Below, in pieces: positions 34,216 to 42,660 of a stretch of 57,447 nt of DNA (the first letter of the stretch is position 1; every line of letters starts with the position of its first letter). The stretch covers positions 1 to 57,447 of the forward strand of contig DASSSA010000072.1 of NCBI GenBank assembly GCA_035701505.1, written 5' to 3'. Both the position numbers and the translations under genes were made by a program. The notes beneath the pieces are model-generated. The model saw nothing but the letters and a program-made list of their open reading frames with translations, had not been told where the DNA came from and searched no databases. Source of the stretch: AC-69 sp035701505. Lineage in GTDB: Bacteria; Actinomycetota; UBA4738; HRBIN12.

Positions 34216-35355
34216 CTAGAAGCGAAGCAGGGCCCCGATGCCGCCGTATCGGGCCAGCCCGTCGGGGTGAACGATCGTCTCCACCCGGCTGCCTTGCCGC
34301 ACCGCTCGGGCCACCGCCTCATCGACCACGTCCGCAACAGGCTCCATGGTGGAGCCGCACGCCGGGCACCTCGTTCCTCGTTCCGTGAGCCGCCCGCAGG
34401 AGGGGCAGGAGAAACCCGGGGCGGACAGATCGAGACCGACCAGGATCTCCGCCGCACGCCCTTCCGCCACGGCCGCGAGCGTACCCGGGAGGCCGGTCAC
34501 GGCCTTTCCCCCGGACTCGGCGGCCGCCCGCAGGGCCTCCACCTTCGCAGCCTCTTTCGTGCGCTCCTGTTCCTCCTCCACCCCCAGGCATCGGGCGGCC
34601 ACCTCGTCCGCCGTCGCCGTCATGGCCAGGGTGAGGCCGGCGCGGATCCGGTCCCGAAGGTACGGATGCAGGTTGCGTTCGAGATCCAGATGAGCCTCCG
34701 CCGGACCGGCCAGCACGAGGGAGTCGAACGGGCTCGCCTTGAGGAGCCGAAACAGCGCGTCGGCCACGTGCTTCAGGTGTCGTTGGCGGTGATCGTCCAC
34801 GTGACGTTGCATGCGCATCTGGGACCAGCCACCCTGGTCGTGCCGGCCCGGGACGTCGTCGATGACGTCGGTGACCTCCTCGACCCGTCCGAGCTCCGAG
34901 AGGAACACCCGGGCCTTCTCGTAGTCCACGAGGGCCAGGCACATCGGGGGATACGTCTCCAGCACCTGCTCCAGCGGGAGGACGTCGGCTGCCGAAGCCA
35001 CGGTGGCGCGATCGCGAACCGGCCGTGGGAGGCGGACCTCCTCCCACAATCCGGCGGCGTTGGCCGAGAACAAGGCCAAGCCTCGCGTGTCCCCCCGTTC
35101 GAACTCGTCCCGCACGAACGAGTCGATCGCTTCCAGGTCACCCAGGGCCGAGCGCAGCGCCTCCTTCGATAGGCCCTCGCCTTCTGCTTGGGCCCGACCC
35201 CGGCGTAGCAGGTCGTCCAAGCGAACCTCGTAGTCGGATTTGCGGGGGTACCGGCGCCCGTCCACCGTGAGATAGACCGACGTGATGGGGATGCCATCAG
35301 GGTTCCACTGGGCCAGCTTGCGGACCACGGAGTGATCGACGTTGGTCATGCTCAT
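34216..35355 (-). CDS. Bacterial eRF1/Vms1-like (baeRF) protein with C-terminal zinc ribbon
   Basis: 379 residues. The middle holds GGWSQMRMQRHVDDHRQRH near residue 165, which corresponds to the glutamine/GGx loop of the Vms1/ANKZF1 and bacterial eRF1-like group, so a peptidyl-tRNA hydrolase or ribosome-rescue role is plausible. ATYPPMCLALVDYEKARVF and SLVLAGPAEAHLDLERNL are the matching eRF1-like core strands. The C-terminus has CPSCGRLTERGTRCPACG, a four-cysteine zinc ribbon. The ATG at 35355 overlaps the previous small gene (ATGA). Neighbours include an ArsA/Get3 ATPase and folate genes. The activity is inferred from family, not shown. Confidence 0.75.
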   Translation of the reverse strand: MSMTNVDHSVVRKLAQWNPDGIPITSVYLTVDGRRYPRKSDYEVRLDDLLRRGRAQAEGEGLSKEALRSALGDLEAIDSFVRDEFERGDTRGLALFSANAAGLWEEVRLPRPVRDRATVASAADVLPLEQVLETYPPMCLALVDYEKARVFLSELGRVEEVTDVIDDVPGRHDQGGWSQMRMQRHVDDHRQRHLKHVADALFRLLKASPFDSLVLAGPAEAHLDLERNLHPYLRDRIRAGLTLAMTATADEVAARCLGVEEEQERTKEAAKVEALRAAAESGGKAVTGLPGTLAAVAEGRAAEILVGLDLSAPGFSCPSCGRLTERGTRCPACGSTMEPVADVVDEAVARAVRQGSRVETIVHPDGLARYGGIGALLRF

Positions 35356-35615
35356 GCGATCTCGATCCTCTCGAGCTTCGTCGCCGGGCCGCCCGTGTCG
35401 GCGACCCTCGTGTCGATCAGCGTCCTCGCCGCGAGGAGGAACTCCCGGGCGGCGACGAGGAGGTGATCCACCACCTCCGGACTGGACCGGTCGACCGTCG
35501 CAAGGGCGAATCCGATAGGGCAGAACGTGACGGGACATACGTGCTCGCGTTGACCATCTCGATCCTTCGGCGAGGCGGTCGCGCTCTCGCGTTTTCCGGA
35601 CCGTCCATCAGACAT
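35352..35615 (-). CDS. Small Cys-containing protein between ArsA and baeRF genes
   Basis: 87 residues. A basic, polar N-terminus of about 25 residues is followed by HVCPVTFCPIGFAL, a CxxxxC pair, and an amphipathic helix SSPEVVDHLLVAAREFLLAARTLID. The overall look is of a small conserved actinobacterial protein, but I cannot assign a function. It overlaps ArsA by 8 bases at its start and the eRF1-like gene by 4 bases at its end, so it is almost certainly expressed with both. Confidence 0.65.
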   Translation of the reverse strand: MSDGRSGKRESATASPKDRDGQREHVCPVTFCPIGFALATVDRSSPEVVDHLLVAAREFLLAARTLIDTRVADTGGPATKLERIEIA

Positions 35616-36831
35616 TCGCTCTCCCCTTCCGGTTGTTCCGGGCGTCCCGTGAGGAGCTCGGCTCGGGCTCCTTGGAGAACGCGATCTCCAGATGGTCGCC
35701 GACGAAGTTCGCCCCTCGGACGTCCAGGCGCTTGAGCGTCTGCGGCAGGATCAGGTTCCGCTTGTACGAGCCCACTCGGACGAACAGCTCGTCCCCCCGG
35801 CGGTGGATGTCCATGTCGTCGCGGGAGACGAACGGCAGCCGCATGGTGAGGGAGTAGCCGTTCCCCCTGCGGCGAACCCGGATGGGATCGTCCCGATACA
35901 GGATCCCGGTGACGTCGTTGTCGGCGTACACCTCGTTCGCCATGGCTTCCAGCAACTCGACGCCGACCATCTCCCGATCGAACAGCCGGACGGTGAGGAT
36001 GGGGACGGGTTCGAATGACTCCCGCACCGTCTGTAGGTGCTCTGCTTGGATGTCCTTCCATGTGCCGAAATAGGGGTCGGTGACATCGTCGGGGATGATG
36101 CGGTTCACGACCACAGCGTCGACGCGATATCCGAACAGCCCCAGATACGTGTACGTTCGCCTGGCCTCCGCGATGACCATCTTCTCCGGGTTGACCACCA
36201 ACCGGACGGTCGACGTGCGCTCGTCGGTGAGGATCCGCCGCACCGCCTCCAGGTTGTGGTGCAGCCGCTCAACGGCACCGAAGAACTGATCCCCGGCGAT
36301 GGGGAGCGTGGTGATCTTCGTCATGAGCGGTCGGACCGCCTTCACCACCCGGCGCTCCACCGGGAAGATCCGCTCGATGTACCAGTTCATGACCTCGGGA
36401 AGGGAGAGGAGGCGGAGCGTCTCCGCCGTCGGTGCGCAGTCCACGACCAGGAGGTCGTACGTGCCCTCGTCGACGTGGCGCTTGACGTCGATCAGGCTGA
36501 AGATCTCGTCCAGTCCGGGGATGACCGAGAGCTCCTCGGCCTGGATGGTCTCGACGCCGGCCCAGTTCATCACTTGGATGAAGTACTCCTGGATCTCTCG
36601 CCAGTTCGTTTCCAGCCGGGCCTGGGCGTCGATCTGCTCGGCCCACAGGCTGCGGGCGATGAGGGTGGCCTGGTCCCCCACGTCGCGGTCGAAGGAATCG
36701 GCGAGCGAATGCGCGGGGTCGGTACTCATGATCAACGTCCGGGCACCGGCCCGAGCCGCCTTCACGGCGGTCGCGGCGGCCACGGTGGTCTTGCCTACGC
36801 CGCCCTTTCCCGTGAAGAGCAGGACTCGCAT
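35608..36831 (-). CDS. ArsA/Get3-family ATPase
   Basis: 407 residues. The deviant Walker A GKGGVGKTTVAAATA, STDPAHSLADSFD (switch I) and VVDCAPTAETLRLLSLP (switch II) mark the ArsA/GET3 family. The last 100 residues (DDMDIHRRGDELFVRVGSYKRNLILP) resemble the C-terminal alpha-crystallin-like domain of bacterial/plant ArsA homologues. It is a single-ATPase-domain dimer type, probably soluble. No arsenic genes are nearby, so a role in targeting or chaperoning proteins is more likely than arsenite export. The gene starts 24 bases after the SRPBCC protein gene. Confidence 0.9.
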   Translation of the reverse strand: MRVLLFTGKGGVGKTTVAAATAVKAARAGARTLIMSTDPAHSLADSFDRDVGDQATLIARSLWAEQIDAQARLETNWREIQEYFIQVMNWAGVETIQAEELSVIPGLDEIFSLIDVKRHVDEGTYDLLVVDCAPTAETLRLLSLPEVMNWYIERIFPVERRVVKAVRPLMTKITTLPIAGDQFFGAVERLHHNLEAVRRILTDERTSTVRLVVNPEKMVIAEARRTYTYLGLFGYRVDAVVVNRIIPDDVTDPYFGTWKDIQAEHLQTVRESFEPVPILTVRLFDREMVGVELLEAMANEVYADNDVTGILYRDDPIRVRRRGNGYSLTMRLPFVSRDDMDIHRRGDELFVRVGSYKRNLILPQTLKRLDVRGANFVGDHLEIAFSKEPEPSSSRDARNNRKGRANV

Positions 36832-36855
36832 CTCCAGCTAGCTTATCGAGTCCCG

Positions 36856-37299
36856 CTACCCCAGCTCGACCCGCCGCTTCAGCCCTTCGAGCGCATTCTC
36901 GATCACGCGCTTCGCCCCCTGGGTCCTGACGAACCCCGGGAGCAGGACTCCGAGCTCGACGCTGAGCCGGTACGTGACCTCGGTCTCCCGGTCGTCCACC
37001 TCGTTGAGCAGGTACTCCCCGCGGATGTTGCTGACGGCCCCTCGCGCCTCCCTCGTGACCCAGGAGACACCGGCATCGCCGGGCGCGTACCGGTACGCGA
37101 GCGTGTACGACGCCCGTCCGAGGACCGGCACGTCGACCTCGAAGGCGACCTCCGTCCCCACCCCGCCGGCCCCCCGCTGGAGGACCCGTGCCGTCTTCAC
37201 GTCGGCCCACTCCGGATAGGCCTCGTAGTCGGTGATGACGTCCATGACCTCGGCCGCGGATGCCTCGATGACGATGGACCCCTCGGCGTGCTCCCCCAT
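36856..37299 (-). CDS. SRPBCC/START-fold protein (polyketide cyclase/coenzyme Q-binding family)
   Basis: 147 residues. GSIVIEASAAEVMDVITDYEAYPEWADVKTARVL at the N-terminus and a C-terminal helix QGAKRVIENALEGLKRRVEL give the typical helix-grip fold that binds hydrophobic ligands in a cavity. A ligand cannot be named. It lies between a zinc-ribbon membrane protein and the ArsA ATPase. The start is the ATG at 37299; there is no strong ribosome site, and TACCAT sits 10 bases upstream. Confidence 0.82.
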   Translation of the reverse strand: MGEHAEGSIVIEASAAEVMDVITDYEAYPEWADVKTARVLQRGAGGVGTEVAFEVDVPVLGRASYTLAYRYAPGDAGVSWVTREARGAVSNIRGEYLLNEVDDRETEVTYRLSVELGVLLPGFVRTQGAKRVIENALEGLKRRVELG

Positions 37300-37322
37300 G
37301 GCGTGAGGAATGGTAACGGCCG

Positions 37323-37958
37323 CTACCGGCTGCGGATCGCAGGCAGGGCGATCGTGGTGGCCAGGCCCACCGCGACCAGGATGAAGCCGACAAGGCCCCA
37401 CAGGAGCTTTCGGGGGCCGATGACGGGGTCGACCCCTGAGGCCACGCGGTACGCGTCGACTGCGGAAGTGGACCAGGCGACGAGGCTGGCCAGCAGGAAC
37501 AGGGAGAACAGCGACGTGGTCGAGCCCAGGCCGCCCCGACCGAGCCGCGACAACACGAGGAGCAACATCGTGCCGAACGGGACGAGGAACGTCACCATCC
37601 GGGCCACGCCGTCCAGTGATCGGCCGCACTTCCATTGGCCAAGCCCCGGGAAGACGAGCGACCACAGGGCCGCCGTCTTCGGGTCGATCTCGGGACGCCG
37701 CTCCGGTTCCTGGAACAGCCGAGCGAACGGCGTGCCGCATGCCACGCAGAGGTTCATGGCGATGGGATTCGCATTGCCGCACACCGGACAAGGCCACGTG
37801 GGCTCCCCGTCGGAACGGCGCGGGGTGTCCTCGACCCTCGCCTGCGAGACCGCCCGGGGCACTTCCAGGGACGCGTAACACTGTCCGCACCAGTCCGCAT
37901 CGATCGCGGCCAGCGCACCACAGCTGGGACAGCGACGTTCCATGCTCATCGCGTTCAT
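37323..37958 (-). CDS. Membrane protein with two N-terminal zinc ribbons and a TM2-like domain
   Basis: 211 residues. Two zinc ribbons open the protein: CPSCGALAAIDADWCGQC and CPVCGNANPIAMNLCVACG. From about residue 95, ALWSLVFPGLGQWKCGRSLDG is TM2-domain-like, followed by about four membrane segments. The cytosolic ribbons may bind a partner protein or nucleic acid, while the role of the membrane part is unknown. The ATG at 37958 is the first of three Met codons in frame (MNAMSM). It is 68 bases downstream of the GT4 gene and 23 bases upstream of the SRPBCC gene. Confidence 0.72.
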   Translation of the reverse strand: MNAMSMERRCPSCGALAAIDADWCGQCYASLEVPRAVSQARVEDTPRRSDGEPTWPCPVCGNANPIAMNLCVACGTPFARLFQEPERRPEIDPKTAALWSLVFPGLGQWKCGRSLDGVARMVTFLVPFGTMLLLVLSRLGRGGLGSTTSLFSLFLLASLVAWSTSAVDAYRVASGVDPVIGPRKLLWGLVGFILVAVGLATTIALPAIRSR

Positions 37959-38026
37959 CACAGGACCTATTTCGGCGCGGACCGCCATCCGGTGAAGCCC
38001 CGTCGTGCCTCGGGGACTGAGCGTCC

Positions 38027-39160
38027 TCAGGCCTGGGCGGCCCGGAGCCACCGTCCGAGCTGCGCCGCGGCGCGGGGCCACGTGTAGAAGCCCTCGACCC
38101 GCTCCCGTCCGGCCTTGCCCATGCGCTCGGCGAGAGCGGGATCCTCGAGCAACCTGGAGACGGCGTCCGCGACCTGCTCCACGTTCCCCCCGTCCACCAC
38201 GACCCCGGTCTCGCCGTCCACCACCGACTCCGGGGCGCCCCCGGAGTTCCCAACGACGATCGGGCGACCACACGCCGCGGCCTCGATGAAGACGTTGCCC
38301 CACCCCTCCACCTCCAGGCCGCCGAGCCGAGTGCGACAAGGCATGGCGAACACGTCTCCCGCCGCGTAGTAGGTCGGAAGATCCGCTTCGGAAACCTGTC
38401 CGGCGAATGCGATGGTCCCGGGGGGGGCAAGCGCCGCCATCCGCTCCAGCGTCGATCGATACGGCCCGTCGCCCACGATGAGCAGCGCGGCGTCGGGCAC
38501 CCGCCTTCGGACGAGTGGCATCGCGCGGATCAAGACGTCCTGGCCCTTCCGGGCCACCAGCCGGCTCACGCATGTGACCACCGGCCGGCCGGCCAGCCCG
38601 TGGCGTTCGAGGACCCGATCGGTGGCAAGGCCGGGACGGAACGCCTCGACGTCGGCGCCCGGATACATCACCGAGACCGGCACGCCATCGCGCACCGCGG
38701 TCCGCACCACACGCGCGACGAACGCGCTGCACATCACCGGGACGCGCGCGGCCCGCGACGTCATGTACGCAAGCCCGGCGTGGGCTCCAGGCATCAGTGA
38801 GAGCCAGTAATCGAACCCGTGCGCGGCCACGAGGTAGGGGGTGCCTCGGCCCGCGAGGCTCGGTCCCAGGGCCGCCAGGGGCATGGCATCTCCGAACACC
38901 ACCACCTGGGCACCCGATCCGTCGAGGAGCTCCCACAGCGCGCGTCGCGTCGCCGGCGACGGCCACAGGAACCGATGAGGTGCTCGAACGATGCGGTAGG
39001 GCTCGACGCCGTCGAACGCTTCCGTCCCTTCCCAGGAGGGGGCGAGGACGGTCATCCGATCCGCCGGGAGCTCGCGGACCAACGCGTGAAGCGTTCGTTG
39101 GATCCCGCCCACGCGCGGGGGAAAATCGTTCGTGACCAGCAGCGTCCGCGGGATCTCCAC
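38027..39160 (-). CDS. Family 4 glycosyltransferase, PimB-like
   Basis: 377 residues, GT-B fold. The N-terminus TNDFPPRVGGIQ is the glycine-rich acceptor loop of PimB/PimB'-type mannosyltransferases. HGFDYWL and SRLVARKGQDVLI lie in the middle, and the C-terminal EVEGWGNVFIEAAACGRP contains the E(x7)E donor motif. In actinobacteria such enzymes add mannose to phosphatidylinositol mannosides; other lipid acceptors are possible. The GTG start at 39160 is only 21 bases from the oppositely directed YgfZ gene. It begins the long minus-strand run to 30304. Confidence 0.85.
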   Translation of the reverse strand: MEIPRTLLVTNDFPPRVGGIQRTLHALVRELPADRMTVLAPSWEGTEAFDGVEPYRIVRAPHRFLWPSPATRRALWELLDGSGAQVVVFGDAMPLAALGPSLAGRGTPYLVAAHGFDYWLSLMPGAHAGLAYMTSRAARVPVMCSAFVARVVRTAVRDGVPVSVMYPGADVEAFRPGLATDRVLERHGLAGRPVVTCVSRLVARKGQDVLIRAMPLVRRRVPDAALLIVGDGPYRSTLERMAALAPPGTIAFAGQVSEADLPTYYAAGDVFAMPCRTRLGGLEVEGWGNVFIEAAACGRPIVVGNSGGAPESVVDGETGVVVDGGNVEQVADAVSRLLEDPALAERMGKAGRERVEGFYTWPRAAAQLGRWLRAAQA

Positions 39161-39167
39161 GGCCGCC

Positions 39168-39173
39168 TATCCT
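39168..39173 (+). promoter_or_regulatory. -10 box, leaderless promoter of the YgfZ gene
   Basis: TATCCT, 8 bases before the GTG at 39182. It lies inside the 21-base gap shared with the divergent GT4 gene. Confidence 0.5.
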
Positions 39174-39181
39174 CTCAGACG

Positions 39182-39964
39182 GTGGATGCAGACAGGCTCG
39201 AGGGCCAGATCGATGCGCTCGACGAAGGCCGGGCGTTCGTCGACGGCGCTCGGCTCCGCGCGGTCGAGGTGACGGGGAGCGACTCTGGTCGGTGGTTGAA
39301 CGACCTGGTGACCGCGTCCGTGGAGAACATCCCCCCGGGTGGCACGGCCCGCTCACTGCTCCTCACCCCCACAGGCCGTGTGCGAGCCGATTTCCACATC
39401 GTTCGGACCGATGGCGCGTTCCTTCTCCTCCAAGAGCCGGACCAGCCCGCCGCAATCGACGACCTGCTCCGGCCGTACGTGCTGGCATCCGACGTTGCCT
39501 TGCAACGCGACGCCGGCGCTCACGTCTTCCTCATGCCCTCGGGTCGCGGATGGACGGTGGCACGGGCCGCCGGCGACGGAGCGGAAGAGGTGAGCCCGGA
39601 GGCCGGCGAGGTATGGCGGATCCGCCGAGGCGTGCCCCGGTTCCCGACGGATCTCGACGAGGAATCGCTTCCCGCCGAAGCCGGACTGGAGTACCTCATC
39701 GACTTCACCAAGGGATGCTTCCTGGGCCAGGAGGCCGTGGCCAAGGTCCGGAACCTCGGTCACCCACCACGGGCCGTCCTGGCCCTCCGGGCAGCCGTCC
39801 CAGTCTGGTCCGGTGAACCGGTCTTCGCCGATGGCCGAGATGTGGGGGCCGTCTCGAGCGCGGCGCCGGCCCGCGAGGGGTCCGCCGTGCTCGCCCGGGT
39901 CCGATGGGACGCGAGGACCCGCCCTCTGACCACGGCCTCCGGTGGCGAGCTCACGCCGGCGTGA
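39182..39964 (+). CDS. ygfZ: YgfZ-like folate-binding Fe-S cluster maturation protein
   Basis: 260 residues, GcvT-fold protein. The diagnostic KGCFLGQEAVAKVRNLG (YgfZ KGCYxGQE) holds the reactive cysteine. The N-terminal part SGRWLNDLVTASVENIPPGGTARSLLLTPTGRVRADFHI is the T-protein core. YgfZ uses tetrahydrofolate to help repair or assemble certain Fe-S enzymes such as MiaB. The GTG at 39182 was chosen because TATCCT lies 8 bases upstream and the frame has no stronger signal. It connects the folate genes with the many Fe-S proteins of this window. Confidence 0.9.
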   Translation: MDADRLEGQIDALDEGRAFVDGARLRAVEVTGSDSGRWLNDLVTASVENIPPGGTARSLLLTPTGRVRADFHIVRTDGAFLLLQEPDQPAAIDDLLRPYVLASDVALQRDAGAHVFLMPSGRGWTVARAAGDGAEEVSPEAGEVWRIRRGVPRFPTDLDEESLPAEAGLEYLIDFTKGCFLGQEAVAKVRNLGHPPRAVLALRAAVPVWSGEPVFADGRDVGAVSSAAPAREGSAVLARVRWDARTRPLTTASGGELTPA

Positions 39965-40111
39965 GCTCGTTCGGGCCGCCCGTTACTACGGTGGTCGCGA
40001 CTTTTCAAGACTTCATTTGGCCCTCGTTGGCGGACGAGAATGGGTTACGTGCTCGAACGGCCGCCTGGCCGCTGGTCAGAGTCGATATGGGCCTCGGGGG
40101 GGGATCGACTG

Positions 40112-40390
40112 GTGAGCAAGGAGCGCACGAGCGGCATCGACCTCCAGACACTTCCTCGAAACCCTTCACCGCCAGACATGTGGCAGGACAAGGCGGCTTG
40201 CCATGGCCTGGACCCCGACGTGTTCTTCCCCACCTCCGAGGAGGAGGCGGGGCCGGCGCTCGCCTATTGCTCGGGCTGCGGTATCCGAGAGATGTGTTTG
40301 GCCTGGGCTCTCAAGAACGGCGAGCGCTACGGGGTGTGGGGCGGTTTGACGGAGCAGCAACGCCGGCGCCTGGTCCGATTCGTGGCCTGA
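40112..40390 (+). CDS. WhiB-family Fe-S transcriptional regulator
   Basis: 92 residues. The four cluster cysteines are spaced as AC in KAACHG, then YCSGC (CxxC), then MCLAW; a downstream GVWGG turn and basic tail EQQRRRLVRF provide the sigma/DNA contact. This is the defining WhiB layout and indicates an actinobacterium. The GTG at 40112 is used because it gives a normal WhiB length; an ATG at 40040 would add 24 residues. A stretch of about 147 bases upstream (39965-40111) holds no other gene. The regulatory target is not known. Confidence 0.92.
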   Translation: MSKERTSGIDLQTLPRNPSPPDMWQDKAACHGLDPDVFFPTSEEEAGPALAYCSGCGIREMCLAWALKNGERYGVWGGLTEQQRRRLVRFVA

Positions 40391-40424
40391 GCATCCCGGC
40401 TGGTCACCCCGAGGCCGGTCCGCC

Positions 40425-40430
40425 CATACT
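40425..40430 (+). promoter_or_regulatory. -10 box, leaderless promoter of the heptose operon
   Basis: CATACT, 8 bases before the ATG at 40439. It would drive hddA, gmhB and gmhA. Confidence 0.55.
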
Positions 40431-40438
40431 TGCTGGCC

Positions 40439-41482
40439 ATGAGCGACGTCACGGTGAAAGCGGAAGCGCCGCTTCGCATCAGCTTCGTGGGAGGTGGGAC
40501 CGACTTCCCCCACTGGTATGAGCCCCACGGGGGGGCGGTCCTCTCCGCGACGATCAACCATCACGCCGAGGCCACGCTCCGGCCTAGGGACGACGATCGC
40601 ATCCGGATCCGATCGCTCGACCTGCACCAGATGGTTCAATACCGCCTGCACGAGTCGCCCGAGTACGACGGCGTGATGGACCTGCCCAAGGCGGCCATCG
40701 ACAGAGTCGGCGTCCACCGGGGGGTCGACGTCGAGGTGCGCTGCGACGCGCCGCCGGGAAGCGGCCTCGGTGGCTCTTCGGCGGTGGTGACCGCGGTGGT
40801 CGGCGCGCTCGCCGCCTTCGCCGGTCGTTCCCTCACCGCGGACCAGCTGGCTCGGACGAGCTATGCGATCGAACGGGACGACCTGGGGATCTCCGGAGGC
40901 TGGCAGGACCAGTACGCCGCGGCCTACGGGGGGTTCAACCTCCTCGAGTTCTCAGCGCGCCGGGTCGAGGTCACCCCGGTCCTCGTGAGGCCCGAGGTGC
41001 TCCGACGGCTACGGGCGAACCTCCTGCTCTGCTACACGGGACAGGTCCGGGCGAACCTCGGGCTCATCGATACGCAGATCCGGCTGTTCCGGGAGGGTCG
41101 CGAGGAGACGATGCAGGGAATGAAGCAGCTCCAGGCGATGGCCTACGAGATGCGGGATGCCCTGGAGTCGGGTGACGTCGACGGCCTGGGCGAGATGCTC
41201 CATGAGGCGTACGAGAGCAAGAAGCGGATGAATCCGCACATCGCTGAGGGCACGAGGATCGAGCGACTGTTCGACGCGGCCACCAAGGCCGGCGCGGCAG
41301 GCGGAAAGATCTGTGGGGCTGGCGGTGGCGGATACCTCCTCCTCTATTGCCGCGAAGACCGCCAACCCGAGGTCCGGGCCGGGCTTGAGAGTCTAGGAGG
41401 CAGGCTGGCTTCGTTCGCCTTCACGCCGACGGGGGTCGAGGCTCGAGTGGGGAACGTGGTGTGGAGGCCCGCGCGCCGATGA
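40439..41482 (+). CDS. hddA: D-glycero-alpha-D-manno-heptose 7-phosphate kinase (GHMP family)
   Basis: 347 residues. APLRISFVGGGTDFPHWYEPHGGAVLS at the N-terminus and PPGSGLGGSSAVVTAVVGALAAF (GHMP ATP loop) near residue 105 match HddA/GmhC-type heptose 7-phosphate kinases. The C-terminal KICGAGGGGYLLLYC is the GHMP motif 3. It phosphorylates C1 in the GDP-heptose route. The ATG at 40439 follows a CATACT box. The stop overlaps gmhB in an ATGA. The two following genes complete the kinase-phosphatase-isomerase set; the guanylyltransferase HddC is not in the window. Confidence 0.88.
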   Translation: MSDVTVKAEAPLRISFVGGGTDFPHWYEPHGGAVLSATINHHAEATLRPRDDDRIRIRSLDLHQMVQYRLHESPEYDGVMDLPKAAIDRVGVHRGVDVEVRCDAPPGSGLGGSSAVVTAVVGALAAFAGRSLTADQLARTSYAIERDDLGISGGWQDQYAAAYGGFNLLEFSARRVEVTPVLVRPEVLRRLRANLLLCYTGQVRANLGLIDTQIRLFREGREETMQGMKQLQAMAYEMRDALESGDVDGLGEMLHEAYESKKRMNPHIAEGTRIERLFDAATKAGAAGGKICGAGGGGYLLLYCREDRQPEVRAGLESLGGRLASFAFTPTGVEARVGNVVWRPARR

Positions 41483-42039
41483 CCGGACGGTTCGTGATAC
41501 TCGACCGGGACGGGACGATCAACGAAGAGATCGACCACCTGGACCGGCCCGACCAGGTAGCGCTCATCCCCGGCGCCACGGCGGCACTGCGGCATCTTCG
41601 GTCGGCCGGCCTCGGGCTCGTCGTCCTCACCAACCAGGCGAACGTGGGGCGTGGCATCCTCCCGCCAGACCGGCTGCAGGAGATCCATGCCCGTCTCACG
41701 GCGCTCCTCTCCGACGACGACGTGCGCCTCGACGGGCTCTACGTCTGCCCGCATGCACCGGAGGACGGGTGCGATTGCCGAAAGCCGAGGCCGGGGCTGG
41801 CCCTCCGCGCCGCCACGGACCACGGGTTCCGCCCGGAGGAGGCGTTCGTCGTCGGTGATCACGCCGCCGACATGGGACTGGGTCGAGCGATCGGGGCCAT
41901 CACGATCCTGGTCCGCACGGGCCACGGGGAGGACGAGCTGGCGACGGGGGCGGGCGACCGGGCCGATCACGTCGTGGCCGACCTCCCGGAGGCGGCCGGC
42001 GTGATCCTCGACATCGTCCTGTCCGAGGCCCGGCGGTGA
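41479..42039 (+). CDS. gmhB: D-glycero-D-manno-heptose 1,7-bisphosphate 7-phosphatase
   Basis: 186 residues, HAD-superfamily phosphatase. VILDRDGTINEEIDHL is motif I with the nucleophile Asp, LTNQANVGRG holds motif II, and CRKPRPGLALRA plus VGDHAADMGLG hold motifs III and IV. The inserted cysteine-histidine set CPHAPEDGCDC is the zinc-binding loop special to GmhB. The start ATG at 41479 overlaps the hddA stop. It removes the 7-phosphate before nucleotidyl transfer. Confidence 0.92.
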   Translation: MTGRFVILDRDGTINEEIDHLDRPDQVALIPGATAALRHLRSAGLGLVVLTNQANVGRGILPPDRLQEIHARLTALLSDDDVRLDGLYVCPHAPEDGCDCRKPRPGLALRAATDHGFRPEEAFVVGDHAADMGLGRAIGAITILVRTGHGEDELATGAGDRADHVVADLPEAAGVILDIVLSEARR

Positions 42040-42623
42040 CCGCCGCCGATCGCATCGTCGAATATCTGCGGCGGACCATGGACACCGTGTCGGCGACCGC
42101 CGAGAACTGCTCCGAGGAGATCGCCCGAGCCGCCGCCGCCATTGCCGAGAGCGTTCGCGGTGGCGGCAAGGTCCTGATCTGCGGGAACGGCGGGAGCGCC
42201 GCGGACAGCCAGCACCTGGCCGCCGAGCTGGTCAGCACCCTGACCGTGGACCGCCGGCGCCCGGCCATCCCGGCCCTGGCGCTCACGACCGACACGTCGA
42301 TCCTCACAGCGGTGTCCAACGACTTCGGCTTCGAGGGCGTCTTCGCTCGCCAGGTGGAAGCCCTGGGAACGGCCGGCGACGTGCTCATCGGCATCTCGAC
42401 GAGCGGGAACTCCGAGGACGTCGTCCTGGCCACGGAGCAGGCGGCGCGCCAGGGGATGCGGACCGTCGCGCTGACCGGCGAGTCCGGCGGGAAGCTCGGG
42501 CAACTCGCCGACATCTCGATCCGGGTCCCGAGCTCGGAAACCTCCCACGTTCAGGAGGCCCATCTGGCGGTGGAGCAGCTCATCGCCTTCCTGGTGGAGG
42601 ACGAGCTCTACCCGCGGCGCTAG
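42036..42623 (+). CDS. gmhA: Sedoheptulose 7-phosphate isomerase
   Basis: 195 residues, SIS-domain isomerase. ICGNGGSAADSQHLAAEL and STSGNSEDVVLA are the sugar-phosphate-binding loops, and ETSHVQEAHLAVEQLIAF near the C-terminus carries the zinc/catalytic His. It turns sedoheptulose 7-phosphate into D-glycero-D-manno-heptose 7-phosphate, the first step of the pathway. The GTG at 42036 overlaps the gmhB stop (GTGA). Last gene of the cassette. Confidence 0.93.
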   Translation: MTAADRIVEYLRRTMDTVSATAENCSEEIARAAAAIAESVRGGGKVLICGNGGSAADSQHLAAELVSTLTVDRRRPAIPALALTTDTSILTAVSNDFGFEGVFARQVEALGTAGDVLIGISTSGNSEDVVLATEQAARQGMRTVALTGESGGKLGQLADISIRVPSSETSHVQEAHLAVEQLIAFLVEDELYPRR

Positions 42624-42660
42624 CCCGCTGGGCCGCCCAGCCTTCACATCTGGCCGAGGC

